Positions 17,008 through 26,314 of a stretch of DNA of 64,000 nucleotides are shown here, in pieces. Position numbers and translations under genes: made by a program. Numbering within the stretch: position 1 is the first letter of the stretch; the number at the start of each line of letters is the position of its first letter. This stretch comes from Pseudomaricurvus sp965656525 (GTDB lineage Bacteria > Pseudomonadota > Gammaproteobacteria > Pseudomonadales > Cellvibrionaceae): the NCBI GenBank assembly GCA_965656525.1, contig CBFHKY010000007.1, positions 62,001 through 126,000 on the forward strand, in the 5' to 3' direction. The notes below the pieces were generated by a model. The model saw only the letters and a list, made by a program, of their open reading frames with translations, ran no database searches and was not told where the DNA came from.

Positions 17008-17932
17008 ATTTATTCGTCGTCGACTTGGCGCAAATAAACATGAGGGAGTCGCCGAGATTGAGGGGTACCGTAAAACGTTTTAGGAACCGTGGCGCCGAAA
17101 AGCGTATCGCCTTTGGCAAATACTGCATCGCTCTTTCGAATAAATAGTCCGCTGGAAAGTACCAACCGGGGCGACGAAAAACCCTTACACTCAGGCCGCA
17201 ATCTTCCAGTAATCTTTGCATATTCACACGACTGAAATAGCCCACGTGCGCTACTCGAAAATGCCACCAACGCCAACCCAACACTCTAGCCACCACAGAT
17301 TTCACATCCGGTGTAACCAGTAAACACACGCCCCCCTCTTTTAGCTGCTGCTGAACCTGCAACAACAGTGCTTTGGGGTTATCTACATGCTCAATAATAT
17401 CGACCAGCGTTATCACATCGAACTGCGACGTAACCTGAGCACTGGGGAAACACTCATTAATCACCGGCAATTGCATTTCTTGAGCTGCGGAACAAAGTGA
17501 CTGCGAAGGCTCTAACCCAACCGCTTCAAAACCAGACTTGATAGCCTCCTCCACCATGATTCCACTACCCGCTCCTACATCCAGTAAACGCAGATTTTCA
17601 GGGCTCTCGTTGTGACTCAACGCGATTTCGGCTTGCCTCAAAAGATAGCGCATTTGTAGCGCGCGCTGGGTACGAGTATTTTGATATTCTACGTCATCCA
17701 TTTGTGCGTAAAAGCTCAGCAGATCACCCATTTCTGGACAGAACAAAAAATCACACTCGAAACAGCGATACACATCGGCTGTCACACCATATTGTGCATC
17801 AGTGATACGGAAGTCTTTCGCATCAATGGATTGATAGTTAGCGGGCTTAACTTTCTGGGTGTGCGTGCTGCCACACACCCAACAGGGGTGATCTTTGCGT
17901 CGCACAATATCGTTCGGTTCAAGAGAGGACAT
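17000..17932 (-). CDS. Class I SAM-dependent methyltransferase with N-terminal zinc-ribbon-like part
   Basis: 310 aa. The N-terminal ~60 residues carry CWVCGSTHTQ and, further on, CFECDFLFC, two Cys-x2-Cys pairs typical of the zinc-binding head of sugar C-methyltransferases. The methyltransferase domain has LLDVGAGSGIMVEEA (SAM motif I) and ITLVDIIEHVDNP (motif post II). It overlaps the UbiA gene by 14 bp at its start (GGAG inside that gene) and the HAD gene by 8 bp at its end, so translation is probably coupled. Likely targets are a nucleotide sugar or lipid-linked sugar; unproven. Confidence 0.85.
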   Translation of the reverse strand: MSSLEPNDIVRRKDHPCWVCGSTHTQKVKPANYQSIDAKDFRITDAQYGVTADVYRCFECDFLFCPEMGDLLSFYAQMDDVEYQNTRTQRALQMRYLLRQAEIALSHNESPENLRLLDVGAGSGIMVEEAIKSGFEAVGLEPSQSLCSAAQEMQLPVINECFPSAQVTSQFDVITLVDIIEHVDNPKALLLQVQQQLKEGGVCLLVTPDVKSVVARVLGWRWWHFRVAHVGYFSRVNMQRLLEDCGLSVRVFRRPGWYFPADYLFERAMQYLPKAIRFSAPRFLKRFTVPLNLGDSLMFICAKSTTNKYE

Positions 17933-18842
17933 GAGACTCCAATAAGATATTTAAAACTGGAATATCAACAAAGGTCAGCACCATGAACAACACCACTGTC
18001 ATCAGCAACAGTGCCATGAGCGTTTTTTCTTTGTAAAGTTTTTCAGGGCGCTGCGCAGCCGAATCTTCACCCATACCTACACGCAAGTACCAGACAAAAA
18101 CAAAAGCCAGTAACGGCATGGCAAGCAAGTATTCGATGCGATATTTAATCAGGAATACACCCAGAAAAAAGGCCGCTGTTAATGCATAAAAAAACGCCGC
18201 TAACAGCAAGTTGTTTTCGGTGTAGTAACGAAACGAGCGGCGATACAATGCTGCTTTATCAGGGTCGTTGATGTAGCGATATTCTGAATAACGTTTAACG
18301 GTCATCAAGTAAGCGCCGGCCATCCAATAAGCCAGCAATATGGAGGAAGGAGGCAAATGGGATACGGTCACCGCCAGCCAGCCCAGCATAAATCGTAATG
18401 GGTTGTTGACGGATTCAGACAAGGTATCCAAGTGCATGCGATCTTTGGTTCTGAAGGGCTTCACATTGTAAAGCACCCCCATAATTAACAACACCAACAA
18501 GCACACCAAAAAAGACAAGTTAATCGTGTATCCGATGGCCAGAGAGACAGCACACAGTAACGCCCACTGAATATAGACACCCAAAGGGTGAACCTTTCCA
18601 CTTACGGAAGGGCGAGCTTTTTTAATGGGGTGAAATTGATCAAACTCTGCATCCAGCCATTCATTAATGGTGTAGTTTGCTGATGCCGCCAAACAGGTCG
18701 CGATCACTGCCCAGGTAATGTTCCATAGTAGAGCGGTTGTTACGTCGGTGTGACCCAGAAACAAACCCAAAGCAACCCCAGGGGCCATAAATATATTTTT
18801 GAACCAATGGTCTGGCCGAGCAATTTTTATATAGGGGTTCAT
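17919..18842 (-). CDS. UbiA-family prenyltransferase (decaprenyl-phosphate phosphoribosyltransferase-like)
   Basis: 307 aa with eight to nine membrane helices. The first Asp-rich site is NEWLDAEFD (residues ~60-68), immediately followed by HPIKKARPSVSG, the K-x-R-P pattern of the DPPR-synthase branch rather than of UbiA for ubiquinone. The second acidic site is in KDRMHLDTLSESVNNPLRF. The start IARPDHWFKNIFMAPG is also typical of that branch, which moves ribose-5-phosphate from PRPP onto a polyprenyl phosphate in the inner membrane. It lies 93 bp after a GT-C-like gene and overlaps the methyltransferase gene. Confidence 0.85.
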   Translation of the reverse strand: MNPYIKIARPDHWFKNIFMAPGVALGLFLGHTDVTTALLWNITWAVIATCLAASANYTINEWLDAEFDQFHPIKKARPSVSGKVHPLGVYIQWALLCAVSLAIGYTINLSFLVCLLVLLIMGVLYNVKPFRTKDRMHLDTLSESVNNPLRFMLGWLAVTVSHLPPSSILLAYWMAGAYLMTVKRYSEYRYINDPDKAALYRRSFRYYTENNLLLAAFFYALTAAFFLGVFLIKYRIEYLLAMPLLAFVFVWYLRVGMGEDSAAQRPEKLYKEKTLMALLLMTVVLFMVLTFVDIPVLNILLESHVLS

Positions 18843-18935
18843 CGAGATTAGCGATTCCGTAATAGTTATGTATTTTATAAGTAGATTGGGCTATCGACTC
18901 AGATGCTTTATTTTTTTGGAAGTTATGCACGTTGC

Positions 18936-20297
18936 CTATTGCACCAGTTGACCCAAGTTAAAATCTGGTTTTAGCGGGCCGTTGTTGTACCCCTCAGCAA
19001 GGCAACGCTGGATTTCGGTATCTCGCCAATCCCAATGTCGCTGTGGTTTAAAGTCAGCAAATTCTGGGGTTTCTGCCCAACCGCAAGGTGCATAAAAGGC
19101 ACCCAGTGTGTGAATGCTAACGCTCAACACAATTAAGGCATTTAATCCGTAACGAGCTAGACGAGGCAAATGGGAGTAAACCAGCCCGATCAATACCACC
19201 AATGCCACGGACATTTCCAAAAAGTAACGCGGCCCAAAGGATGTTCCGCCCCACCACAAGCTATTTTTTGCCAGCACGACACTGGTTAGCGAGACCCAAA
19301 GAAACAGAATAAACAATAGACGTCGTTGTGAGTTTATCTTAATCCACAAGGGCGCAAAGGCAAAAATCATAAAAGGGGAGTAGATCAGTAACCCCTTACT
19401 AGGACTTAACCATGTATCCAACAATCCCTGCCAAAGAGGGTGCTGAAACAAACCTGTCACCAGTAAATTACGCGAACGATGCCAAGGGGAATCCAAAATG
19501 GCATCGTAGCCCCCACTAAGATTGCCAAAGTGGGAATAGTTGTATTGCAGTAACCACACGGCACCCACCACCAATGGCGCAGCATAAATCCACAGCAGCC
19601 GACGCTGATATATCAACACATACAGCGATACAGCACCTGCTGCAAAAACATTCACATTGCGACACCACACCGCCAAAGTCAGTGCCACACCGGCAGCAAA
19701 AGCGATCAGATAGCGAGGATTGGTATGACGCTCTAAGTTAACAACCGCCCATAACGCTACGCTCAAGCACAGCATGCCCGGCCCGTGCTGCCACATACCT
19801 TGGCTGGCTGTACTAAAAGCACCGGTTCCTAAACCATACGCCAATGACAACCATAGCGCGGAAGACCACGGCAGGAGTTGGCTCAAACACAAAAAGATCA
19901 CCCCTGCCGACATTGCCACCAGAAATGAAGCCGCCAATTTACCTGTTAGCCGATAGCTCTGCCAATCATCAGGCTTGAGGATTCCCGCAATCCGCGCCAA
20001 TGCATAAAATGGCGCAGCCAATACAGCACCGCCCAACGGATAACTACTGATGATTTCGCCATCTTTATTTTGCAACGCACCAAACACAAAGCCTGCGCGC
20101 CACAAATCAGGTTGTGGGTGAAAGAAACCCTCAAACTCTGTCAGATTAGCATCGTGATATTTCAACATGCTCACAGGCAGTAAGGTCGCAGGTAACGTAT
20201 CCACCGACGAGCTAGCCCGACCATTCAGGTTATACAAAATCACCAACAACAGCGTGAGCAACAACGCTAAAATATAATGCTTAAAAGTTAAAGGCAC
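18936..20297 (-). CDS. GT-C-like multi-pass membrane protein (putative lipid-linked sugar transferase)
   Basis: 453 aa with about ten to eleven hydrophobic helices. The first helix (KHYILALLLTLLLVILY) is followed by a ~60-residue loop rich in charged residues (DANLTEFEG; GEIISSYPLGGAVLAAPFYA), as in GT39/PMT and ArnT-like GT-C glycosyltransferases, which use polyprenyl-phosphate sugars and have catalytic acids in that loop. I cannot assign the exact family. Start is GTG at 20297 with AAGGA 8 nt upstream. It is first in the operon whose UbiA-type member could make the lipid-linked donor for it. Confidence 0.7.
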   Translation of the reverse strand: MPLTFKHYILALLLTLLLVILYNLNGRASSSVDTLPATLLPVSMLKYHDANLTEFEGFFHPQPDLWRAGFVFGALQNKDGEIISSYPLGGAVLAAPFYALARIAGILKPDDWQSYRLTGKLAASFLVAMSAGVIFLCLSQLLPWSSALWLSLAYGLGTGAFSTASQGMWQHGPGMLCLSVALWAVVNLERHTNPRYLIAFAAGVALTLAVWCRNVNVFAAGAVSLYVLIYQRRLLWIYAAPLVVGAVWLLQYNYSHFGNLSGGYDAILDSPWHRSRNLLVTGLFQHPLWQGLLDTWLSPSKGLLIYSPFMIFAFAPLWIKINSQRRLLFILFLWVSLTSVVLAKNSLWWGGTSFGPRYFLEMSVALVVLIGLVYSHLPRLARYGLNALIVLSVSIHTLGAFYAPCGWAETPEFADFKPQRHWDWRDTEIQRCLAEGYNNGPLKPDFNLGQLVQ

Positions 20298-20373
20298 TGA
20301 TCACTTCCTTCTATTACAACCACTCGGGTAAACGGTGTACTCCAAACAGCGTTTTATTGTCACCAATAAACGG

Positions 20374-21300
20374 TCAACATACCCAGTGTTTTTTCAAAAA
20401 CTCAAGTTGATGCGCCCAGGTGTGCTTTGAAAGTTCTGCATCTGGCACCAACAAATCAAACCCGTGTGGTGCGGCGTCTACCTCCAAATATTCGCAGGGT
20501 ACACCCGCCTGCTTCAATCGCTCGACATAGAGCTTGTCTTCTTCATAAAATAAATCCAGTGTACCGACACCTAGCCACACTGGTGGTAATCCGCTTAAGT
20601 TTTCGCAGCGAGCAGGCGCGGCATAGGGGGGCAAATCCTTAGTGCCCGCTGGCTGCCCCAAATAAAAGCCCCAACCTGCACGGTTGCTCTTGTTGTTCCA
20701 CAGCCTATGGGCTATAGCATCCAGCCCTTTATTTGCACCAGTACGGTCATCCATCATGGGGTAATACAACACCTGACATACAGGCTGAATACCGCCCAAA
20801 TCACGAATGCGCTGGCATAATCCAGCAGCCAAGCCACCGCCTGCACTTTGACCTGCAATAGCAATGTTCTGCGGATCAATACCGAACTCTTGAGCGTTAG
20901 TCACAATAAACTGCCAAGCATTAAAGCAATCATCTAGAGGTAAAGGGAACGGATATTTCGGCGCTAATCGGTAGTCAACAGAAAAGACTATCACCCCCGC
21001 CTCTTCCATATAACGAATGCACTCACGATCATTAGTAGCAGCGTTACCCATGACATAACCGCCGCCGTGGATCCACAGCAGCGCACCACGAGGTGTTGTA
21101 TTTTTCTGCTGATAGACACGTACAGAGCCATGACTTAAAGGCCGGTTAACGATGGTAAAACTGTCTTTAATGACAGATCGCATGGGCCGCAGCTTCTGTG
21201 CTACTTCTAGCAATTTAAGAAACAAGCGGCTGTGAAATGGTACAGAGGGGATACGCTTATAAACGCTTTGAAACTCAGGGTGAAGTTTCTCGATATCCAT
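20374..21300 (-). CDS. Alpha/beta hydrolase, hormone-sensitive-lipase type
   Basis: 308 aa esterase of the HSL/fold-3 family. The oxyanion motif is WIHGGGYVMG and the nucleophile elbow is GQSAGGG. The acid lies in GVGTLDLFYEED and the histidine in DAAPHGFD. The frame opens at 21426, but that overlaps the amidohydrolase end; ATG at 21300 (MDIEKLHPEFQSVYKR) fits the family start. It hydrolyses short-to-medium acyl esters in the cytoplasm; natural substrate unknown. It is 85 bp downstream of the amidohydrolase on the same strand and probably co-transcribed. Confidence 0.9.
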   Translation of the reverse strand: MDIEKLHPEFQSVYKRIPSVPFHSRLFLKLLEVAQKLRPMRSVIKDSFTIVNRPLSHGSVRVYQQKNTTPRGALLWIHGGGYVMGNAATNDRECIRYMEEAGVIVFSVDYRLAPKYPFPLPLDDCFNAWQFIVTNAQEFGIDPQNIAIAGQSAGGGLAAGLCQRIRDLGGIQPVCQVLYYPMMDDRTGANKGLDAIAHRLWNNKSNRAGWGFYLGQPAGTKDLPPYAAPARCENLSGLPPVWLGVGTLDLFYEEDKLYVERLKQAGVPCEYLEVDAAPHGFDLLVPDAELSKHTWAHQLEFLKKHWVC

Positions 21301-21385
21301 ACGGTCATCTTTTTTGTTATTTGACGATAATCGTAAGGCTAACCGAGAAGACCCATCGCGCCAAGCTGATGTCGCGTAAAAAAAA

Positions 21386-22669
21386 TTACTTCTGTAAGTC
21401 TGCGGCCAGGTGATGAAGCGCGCCATCTTTCATAACCATGGCCAACTTAGATTTAGTCGCCATAACACTTAAATCGCTGAGTGGATCACCATCCACCAAT
21501 AATATGTCCGCCAACATGCCAGGCTGTAACGTTCCTAGATCTCCCTGCGCGTGCATCGCTAAGCCACCATTACGTGTTGCACACACGAGTGCCTCTGTAG
21601 GGGTGTAACCGTAGTAATCGACGAAAAACTGTAAATCGGTGGCCTGTGTGCCTTGCATGTTCCATTGAAAGCCGTAATCACCACCGATCAAATGGCGAAT
21701 GCCCCGTTTACGCAATGCCGTGTGCGTTTCACAAGAGGCCTCAATCAAAGCGGGAATGCCCATCGCTTCCACCACCGCTTTTGGCAGCCAAGGCTCCCCG
21801 TTGTGCAGCATGTGATGAAACAAACCGATCGTCGGCGCTACAAACAGTTTGTCTTTCGCGGCTTCCAACATATCTAGGGTTTTCTCGTCGGAATATTCCG
21901 CGTGATAGATCATGTCGACACCCGCCAACACACAGTTTTGTATAGATTCTATGGAACGAGCGTGAGCATTCACCATTTTGCCAAAACTGTGCGCGGTACG
22001 CGTAGCCATCTGCATTTCTTCTAGTGACATGGGTGTCGCATGGGCGGGTGTGGCTGGGTAAAACGGGTCGCCAGAGACATCCAGCTTGATGTTGTCGCAA
22101 CCTTCACGGCAAGACAATCGCACCGCTTTGCGCATTTCTTCTGGGCCATCCACGATCATGGCTGGCGATTCTTTACCGCGCGGGTTGTGCAGGCGGCTTT
22201 CATCCCCCAGCCCACCGGTCACTGAAATCTCCAACGAGCCCGCACGCACACGAGGGCCGGGTAAACGGCCAGCATTGATCTCGTCACGCACCGCAACCCC
22301 TAAACGCAGTTTTGCCTCTGAAGCACCATAAGCACTGGTAAAGCCGTGATCCAACAAGGTTTTGGCCACACGAGCCGTCAAGTAAGCGTGAGCTTCGGGG
22401 GATGGTGCCATCAAATCTTCGGTACAAGTAAAGCCGTCAAAGGATAAATGCGCATGCCCTTCTGTCATGCCTGGCATTAAAAACTTGCCCCCCGCATCAA
22501 TGACCCGGTCGGCTTGTATATCGGTTTTCTGCCCCGCTGGAATCACAGATTCAATACGGTTACCCCGCACCAGAAGGTCACCAGCGAAGGGAGCATTGCC
22601 AGTGCCGTCGAAGATTTGGGCATTTGTTATTCGTGTGGTTATCACAATTTTATTCTCCGTGTGGCCCAT
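21386..22669 (-). CDS. Amidohydrolase family protein (imidazolonepropionase-like)
   Basis: 427 aa metal-dependent hydrolase. Residues ~1-65 form the small beta-sandwich (ITNAQIFDGTG). The first metal ligands are in GMTEGHAHLSFDG (H-x-H), later ligands appear as NAHARS and MIYHAEYS, and the last Asp is in LIGGDYGF. The C-terminal composite domain is GTLQPGMLADILLVDGDPL. Such enzymes cleave C-N or ester bonds in cyclic amides, lactones or carbamates. Two starts are possible: ATG at 22669 with AAAGG upstream, or GTG at 22645 with GGAG. The AraC regulator lies 125 bp upstream and may control it together with the downstream esterase. Confidence 0.88.
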   Translation of the reverse strand: MGHTENKIVITTRITNAQIFDGTGNAPFAGDLLVRGNRIESVIPAGQKTDIQADRVIDAGGKFLMPGMTEGHAHLSFDGFTCTEDLMAPSPEAHAYLTARVAKTLLDHGFTSAYGASEAKLRLGVAVRDEINAGRLPGPRVRAGSLEISVTGGLGDESRLHNPRGKESPAMIVDGPEEMRKAVRLSCREGCDNIKLDVSGDPFYPATPAHATPMSLEEMQMATRTAHSFGKMVNAHARSIESIQNCVLAGVDMIYHAEYSDEKTLDMLEAAKDKLFVAPTIGLFHHMLHNGEPWLPKAVVEAMGIPALIEASCETHTALRKRGIRHLIGGDYGFQWNMQGTQATDLQFFVDYYGYTPTEALVCATRNGGLAMHAQGDLGTLQPGMLADILLVDGDPLSDLSVMATKSKLAMVMKDGALHHLAADLQK

Positions 22670-22793
22670 TGCGGCATACCTTTTAGCAAATGAGCGTTAG
22701 CCAATCGAGCATCATAGGCCGCAGTCGCGGTGATAAAAATGACTGGCTGTGCAGTACCCATTGCCTGTCACGGTGATAATCAATGGTGCAGGA

Positions 22794-23657
22794 TTAATGA
22801 ATCCGCTGTAAGCGCTGACGAAAATACCCAGGGGTTTCGCCTGTGGCACGGCGAAAGGCAAAACAAAAACTAGAGGGGGATGCAAAGCCCAGCGTGTACG
22901 CAATGGATTTTATGCTGCAATCAGTGCCCAGCAAGGCTTTGGCGTGATCAACTCGGCTGTTAGCAACGTAGTCGCCAATAGAAGCACCACGGCTGCTACG
23001 AAAGCCTCGCGTAAGCTGACGTACCGACAAATGACACAATTCGGCCAGCTCGGTTAAAGATGGCGCTTCACGAACTTCACGCAAGCGCTCATCAATGGCC
23101 CGCAGGCGCCACGCCGACAAACCGCCTGAGCCTGCCGGCTTGCTGGCATTAGAAAAGAAGCGGGCCAGCTCGATCGCCATTTGCGCCGAGATCAGCTCTA
23201 CCAACATTTCGCTGGCAAAACCCGGTTGCTTGGCTTCCTGCACCAGCCGTAACATCAATCCTTGAATATTGGCATCGCGCACATCTAGCCCCGCCATCAA
23301 TTGCGGGTCACTCCAGCTCAGATCTTCATCCAACAGTGTGCGCATAGCACCGGGGTTAAACTGACACAGCATTGAAGATTGCTCGCAACAGCCTTCACTT
23401 TTGGTGTGTAACGCTTCACTCGGGGGGACTAAAAATAAGTTACCTATGCGCTCAAAACGGCGCTCATGCCAATGATCTGGGTAGCAGGCGCGGGCATTTT
23501 GAGGACGCGGTGACAAGCACAGATCCACTCGGTAGGAATCGTCTTTGTGAGCGATAAGATCAATGGGGTGCTCAAAGTTAAAGCGCACCAACTGAGCACT
23601 GGCCACAGGGGCTTTAAATTCTGCTTCGACCTGCATTAATACCGGAAAAGGTTTCAT
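22794..23657 (-). CDS. AraC family transcriptional regulator
   Basis: 287 aa. The N-terminal ~180 residues are a ligand or cupin-like half, including WHERRFERIGNLFLVPPSE. The C-terminal ~100 residues hold two helix-turn-helix motifs: LTELAELCHLSVRQLTRGFR, then SIKSIAYTLGFASPSSFCFA ending with FRRATGETPGYFRQR, the AraC signature. ATG at 23657 with AAGGGG 8 nt before it is a better start than the ATG at 23690. It points toward the amidohydrolase-esterase pair as the likely target. The inducer is unknown. Confidence 0.9.
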   Translation of the reverse strand: MKPFPVLMQVEAEFKAPVASAQLVRFNFEHPIDLIAHKDDSYRVDLCLSPRPQNARACYPDHWHERRFERIGNLFLVPPSEALHTKSEGCCEQSSMLCQFNPGAMRTLLDEDLSWSDPQLMAGLDVRDANIQGLMLRLVQEAKQPGFASEMLVELISAQMAIELARFFSNASKPAGSGGLSAWRLRAIDERLREVREAPSLTELAELCHLSVRQLTRGFRSSRGASIGDYVANSRVDHAKALLGTDCSIKSIAYTLGFASPSSFCFAFRRATGETPGYFRQRLQRIH

Positions 23658-23834
23658 TACGGCGCCCCTTTTATTATTTGTTTCAGGCAACTGTCACAGC
23701 GGTATAAAGTACTTTTATTAAGAAAAACGCGATGAACTTAACCAGTACTGTATTGTGAGCAACGCTTAAATGCGAGAAGTAGTTTATATCACAAGGAGCT
23801 TTGCTGTGATCTATGCATGAGTGCCAAAACCTGT

Positions 23835-24989
23835 TTATACCCCTTCCGACTCCACATGATACCGGCTGGAGTAACGCTCGAACGCGGTTTTCACAGTTGT
23901 CACATCCAAGCCATATTGCTCCAGCTTGTATTCGTGCTTACCGAATTTGTTTTGCGGGTTGTCATCCAACCATGTTTGCATGCCAGATTCTGCGGCACCC
24001 GTAAAGTCATCTCCCAGCTCGCCATAGAGTTTACGCATGGCGGAAATCGGATCGCTCATCAATTCAGAATAATGCACATCAATAATGCGATCTTCGCCAA
24101 ACTTATCACGGAAATCCATTAAGCGATTGGCGTGCTCAGTTGCCTGATACAGGCAGTTCTGGCCAATGTATTGAGTGTCTGGGCCACCCTCTACACCGCT
24201 GTGGCCCATTTTGATGATGCCACAGAAAGAACCTGTCGCTGTTAACGGGTCACGGTGAGTCCAGATCAAACGCGCATCTGGGTACACTTTCAGCAAGGTC
24301 TCGATCCACAAGGCATGCGATGGCATTTTCAGATTCCATGTCCCTGGTGCATCGGCCTGCAACACTTGCAAATAGCGTTTGTGGTATTCATAAGCCGAGG
24401 TCATGTCAGTAGACAGTAACCAATCACGATACTCAGGCATTTTACCGCGGGATTCCAGCATCAGGGTTTTGAAATCGTGGGCCATGATGTACACATCTTC
24501 GTTCGGATAGATGGCCGAGCTGCGGTAGTACTTACCCATTTCAGGCATGGCCGCGAGCATTTTCTTTTCCATCTCCAAACGCGCGACAGCACGTGGATCG
24601 GTATACAGTGTGGTGGATGTGGCTGGCGGTACCGGCTCATCGATTTCCCATGTTAGCGGTGAACGACGAGCGGGGTCTGTCGCCAACAAGTTGCTCAACA
24701 ACGTGGTACCGGTGCGCGGCACACCAAAGACAAACACTGGTTTTTCAATTGGGCGCTCTAACAACTCAGGACGACCCTCAAGGTAATGAGTCACCTTCAA
24801 ACGATTGCTCAATGCCAACAACAGTAACTGCTGAAGGCGCTCAGCAGAAGCTTCTGGGTACGTGTTCTTATTCAGGCTGCCCACCAGAATATCCAAGCCT
24901 TCACGGTAGCTTTCACTGTCAAACTTCTCGAAACCTGTAGTCTTTTGCGCCGTAGCAATCAACTCATCCACAACAAATTGATTTGTCAT
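23835..24989 (-). CDS. Sulfotransferase family protein
   Basis: 384 aa. The PAPS 5'-phosphate-binding loop is FVFGVPRTGTTLLSNLLA (about residues 87-104). The 3'-phosphate part with Arg and Ser lies in the middle (WTHRDPLTATGSFCG). The long insertion with EDVYIMAHDF and the pattern of the C-terminus fit the Sulfotransfer_3 group common in actinobacteria and sterol-degrading proteobacteria. Sulfation activity is not certain, as several members have no known acceptor. AAGGTGA precedes the ATG. It is divergent from the SDR-alcohol dehydrogenase-metallo-hydrolase operon across a 487-bp region. Confidence 0.88.
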   Translation of the reverse strand: MTNQFVVDELIATAQKTTGFEKFDSESYREGLDILVGSLNKNTYPEASAERLQQLLLLALSNRLKVTHYLEGRPELLERPIEKPVFVFGVPRTGTTLLSNLLATDPARRSPLTWEIDEPVPPATSTTLYTDPRAVARLEMEKKMLAAMPEMGKYYRSSAIYPNEDVYIMAHDFKTLMLESRGKMPEYRDWLLSTDMTSAYEYHKRYLQVLQADAPGTWNLKMPSHALWIETLLKVYPDARLIWTHRDPLTATGSFCGIIKMGHSGVEGGPDTQYIGQNCLYQATEHANRLMDFRDKFGEDRIIDVHYSELMSDPISAMRKLYGELGDDFTGAAESGMQTWLDDNPQNKFGKHEYKLEQYGLDVTTVKTAFERYSSRYHVESEGV

Positions 24990-25476
24990 TTCTGTTCACC
25001 TTTTCAATGATTCTTGTACCCACTGGGATGCACACCCGCCAGTCTGATTTCGGCACCCTTTATCCTGCACATGCACTATTGAACTTGCTTGTGTAATCGC
25101 AGCAGAGCCTTACAACAGAATAAGGGCCACCAAATTTGAGAATCATCTTGAATCTTTACAACCCATTTTGGCAACGAAGAGCAACTTCTAAGCTGAGCCA
25201 GAATGTCTATGTCTGGCCCTAACAACCCACTCATTAAAATCACTCAAAGGGTAGCCACGCTGACCGCTGCTCACGGTTTGATAGAGTTTAGTCGATGTGT
25301 CCTTGCGGCTTTATTGCGGCCCAATGTCGACATTCTTCACCATTGAGGTGATCCATGCTCTAGCAGACACTAGACCGCTCAATTGTAACGGTATCAAAAC
25401 GATGGGCTCGAAATAGGCATCGCCACCATAACGACAACACGGCATGAACCGAATGTTCGGCCTCAGAGGAGAAAAC
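24990..25476. other. Divergent intergenic region with three small palindromes
   Basis: 487 bp between the minus-strand sulfotransferase and the plus-strand SDR operon. No gene seen. Near the SDR side are AATGTCGACATT (25323-25334, perfect 12-bp palindrome), TCACC-5-GGTGA (25337-25351) and TCTAG-6-CTAGA (25359-25374). These are candidate regulator sites; which protein binds is unknown. AGAGGAG at about 25468 is the ribosome site of the SDR gene. Confidence 0.5.
25323..25374. promoter_or_regulatory. Cluster of palindromes upstream of the SDR-ADH-MBL operon
   Basis: Three inverted repeats occur within 52 bp: a 12-bp perfect palindrome at 25323-25334, 5-bp arms at 25337-25351 and 5-bp arms at 25359-25374. 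They lie about 100-150 bp before the SDR start. Operator function is inferred from clustering and location only. Confidence 0.35.
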
Positions 25477-26298
25477 ATGTCTAAAGGTTTATTTGATCTA
25501 ACCGGCAAAATCACACTGGTCACCGGCGGTAATGGCGGCATTGGTTTAGGCTTTGCTCGCGGCATTGCCAAGCAAGGCGGCGACATCGCAATTTGGGCCC
25601 GTAACGCCGAAAAGAACGCGGCAGCGAAAGCTGAGCTAGAAGCCTGTGGCGCAGGTAAAGTGATTACCTACCAAGTGGATGTATCCTCCGAAGAGGCTAT
25701 CGTTGCTGGCTATGAAACCTTAATGGCTGACTTCGGCCGTATTGATTGCGTGTTTGCCAACTCTGGCCGCGCATCCAAATCCCGCTCTGTTCTGACTCTG
25801 GATTCTGAAGAGTGGCATGATCTGTTAAACATCAACTTACACGGTGCTTTCTTCACCTTGCGCGAAGCCGCTAAACACATGGTTAAACGCGCCGAAGCGG
25901 GCGAGTCTGGCGGTTCACTGGTGTACTGTGGCAGCTTGTCTATGTTCCACGGCATTGCAGGCATCAACAACTATGCAGCCTCCAAAGGCGGTATGGGCGC
26001 TGTGGTTCGCGGCATGGCTGCCGAGCTGGGCAAGTACAACATTCGCGCCAATACGGTTGCACCGGGTTACATCAAGACGGGCATTGGCACAGAGGGTGAT
26101 ATGCCAGAAGCCATGGTTGAGCGCATGGCTCAGGTAGACGCTCACTTTTCAGCGAAAACCCCAATCCACCGTCCGGGAACCCCTGAAGATTTCGAAGGCA
26201 TTGGCGCATACCTGTGCAGCGATGCATCGTCGTACCACACTGGCGATACCATTGTAATCGATGGCGGCAGCGTTATTTACCCTCCATACGCCTTCTAA
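25477..26298 (+). CDS. SDR family oxidoreductase
   Basis: 273 aa NAD(P)-dependent short-chain dehydrogenase. Cofactor motif TGGNGGIG (residues ~14-21), FANSG in place of NNAG, Ser in VYCGSLSMF, and YxxxK as YAASK. The frame opens at 25444, but AGAGGAG directly before ATG 25477 (MSKGLFDLTGKI) marks the start. It is first of a three-gene operon with an alcohol dehydrogenase 16 bp downstream and a metallo-hydrolase after that. Two dehydrogenases in one unit suggest stepwise oxidation of a secondary alcohol or diol. Confidence 0.92.
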   Translation: MSKGLFDLTGKITLVTGGNGGIGLGFARGIAKQGGDIAIWARNAEKNAAAKAELEACGAGKVITYQVDVSSEEAIVAGYETLMADFGRIDCVFANSGRASKSRSVLTLDSEEWHDLLNINLHGAFFTLREAAKHMVKRAEAGESGGSLVYCGSLSMFHGIAGINNYAASKGGMGAVVRGMAAELGKYNIRANTVAPGYIKTGIGTEGDMPEAMVERMAQVDAHFSAKTPIHRPGTPEDFEGIGAYLCSDASSYHTGDTIVIDGGSVIYPPYAF

Positions 26299-26314
26299 GC
26301 AGAGGATAAACCCT

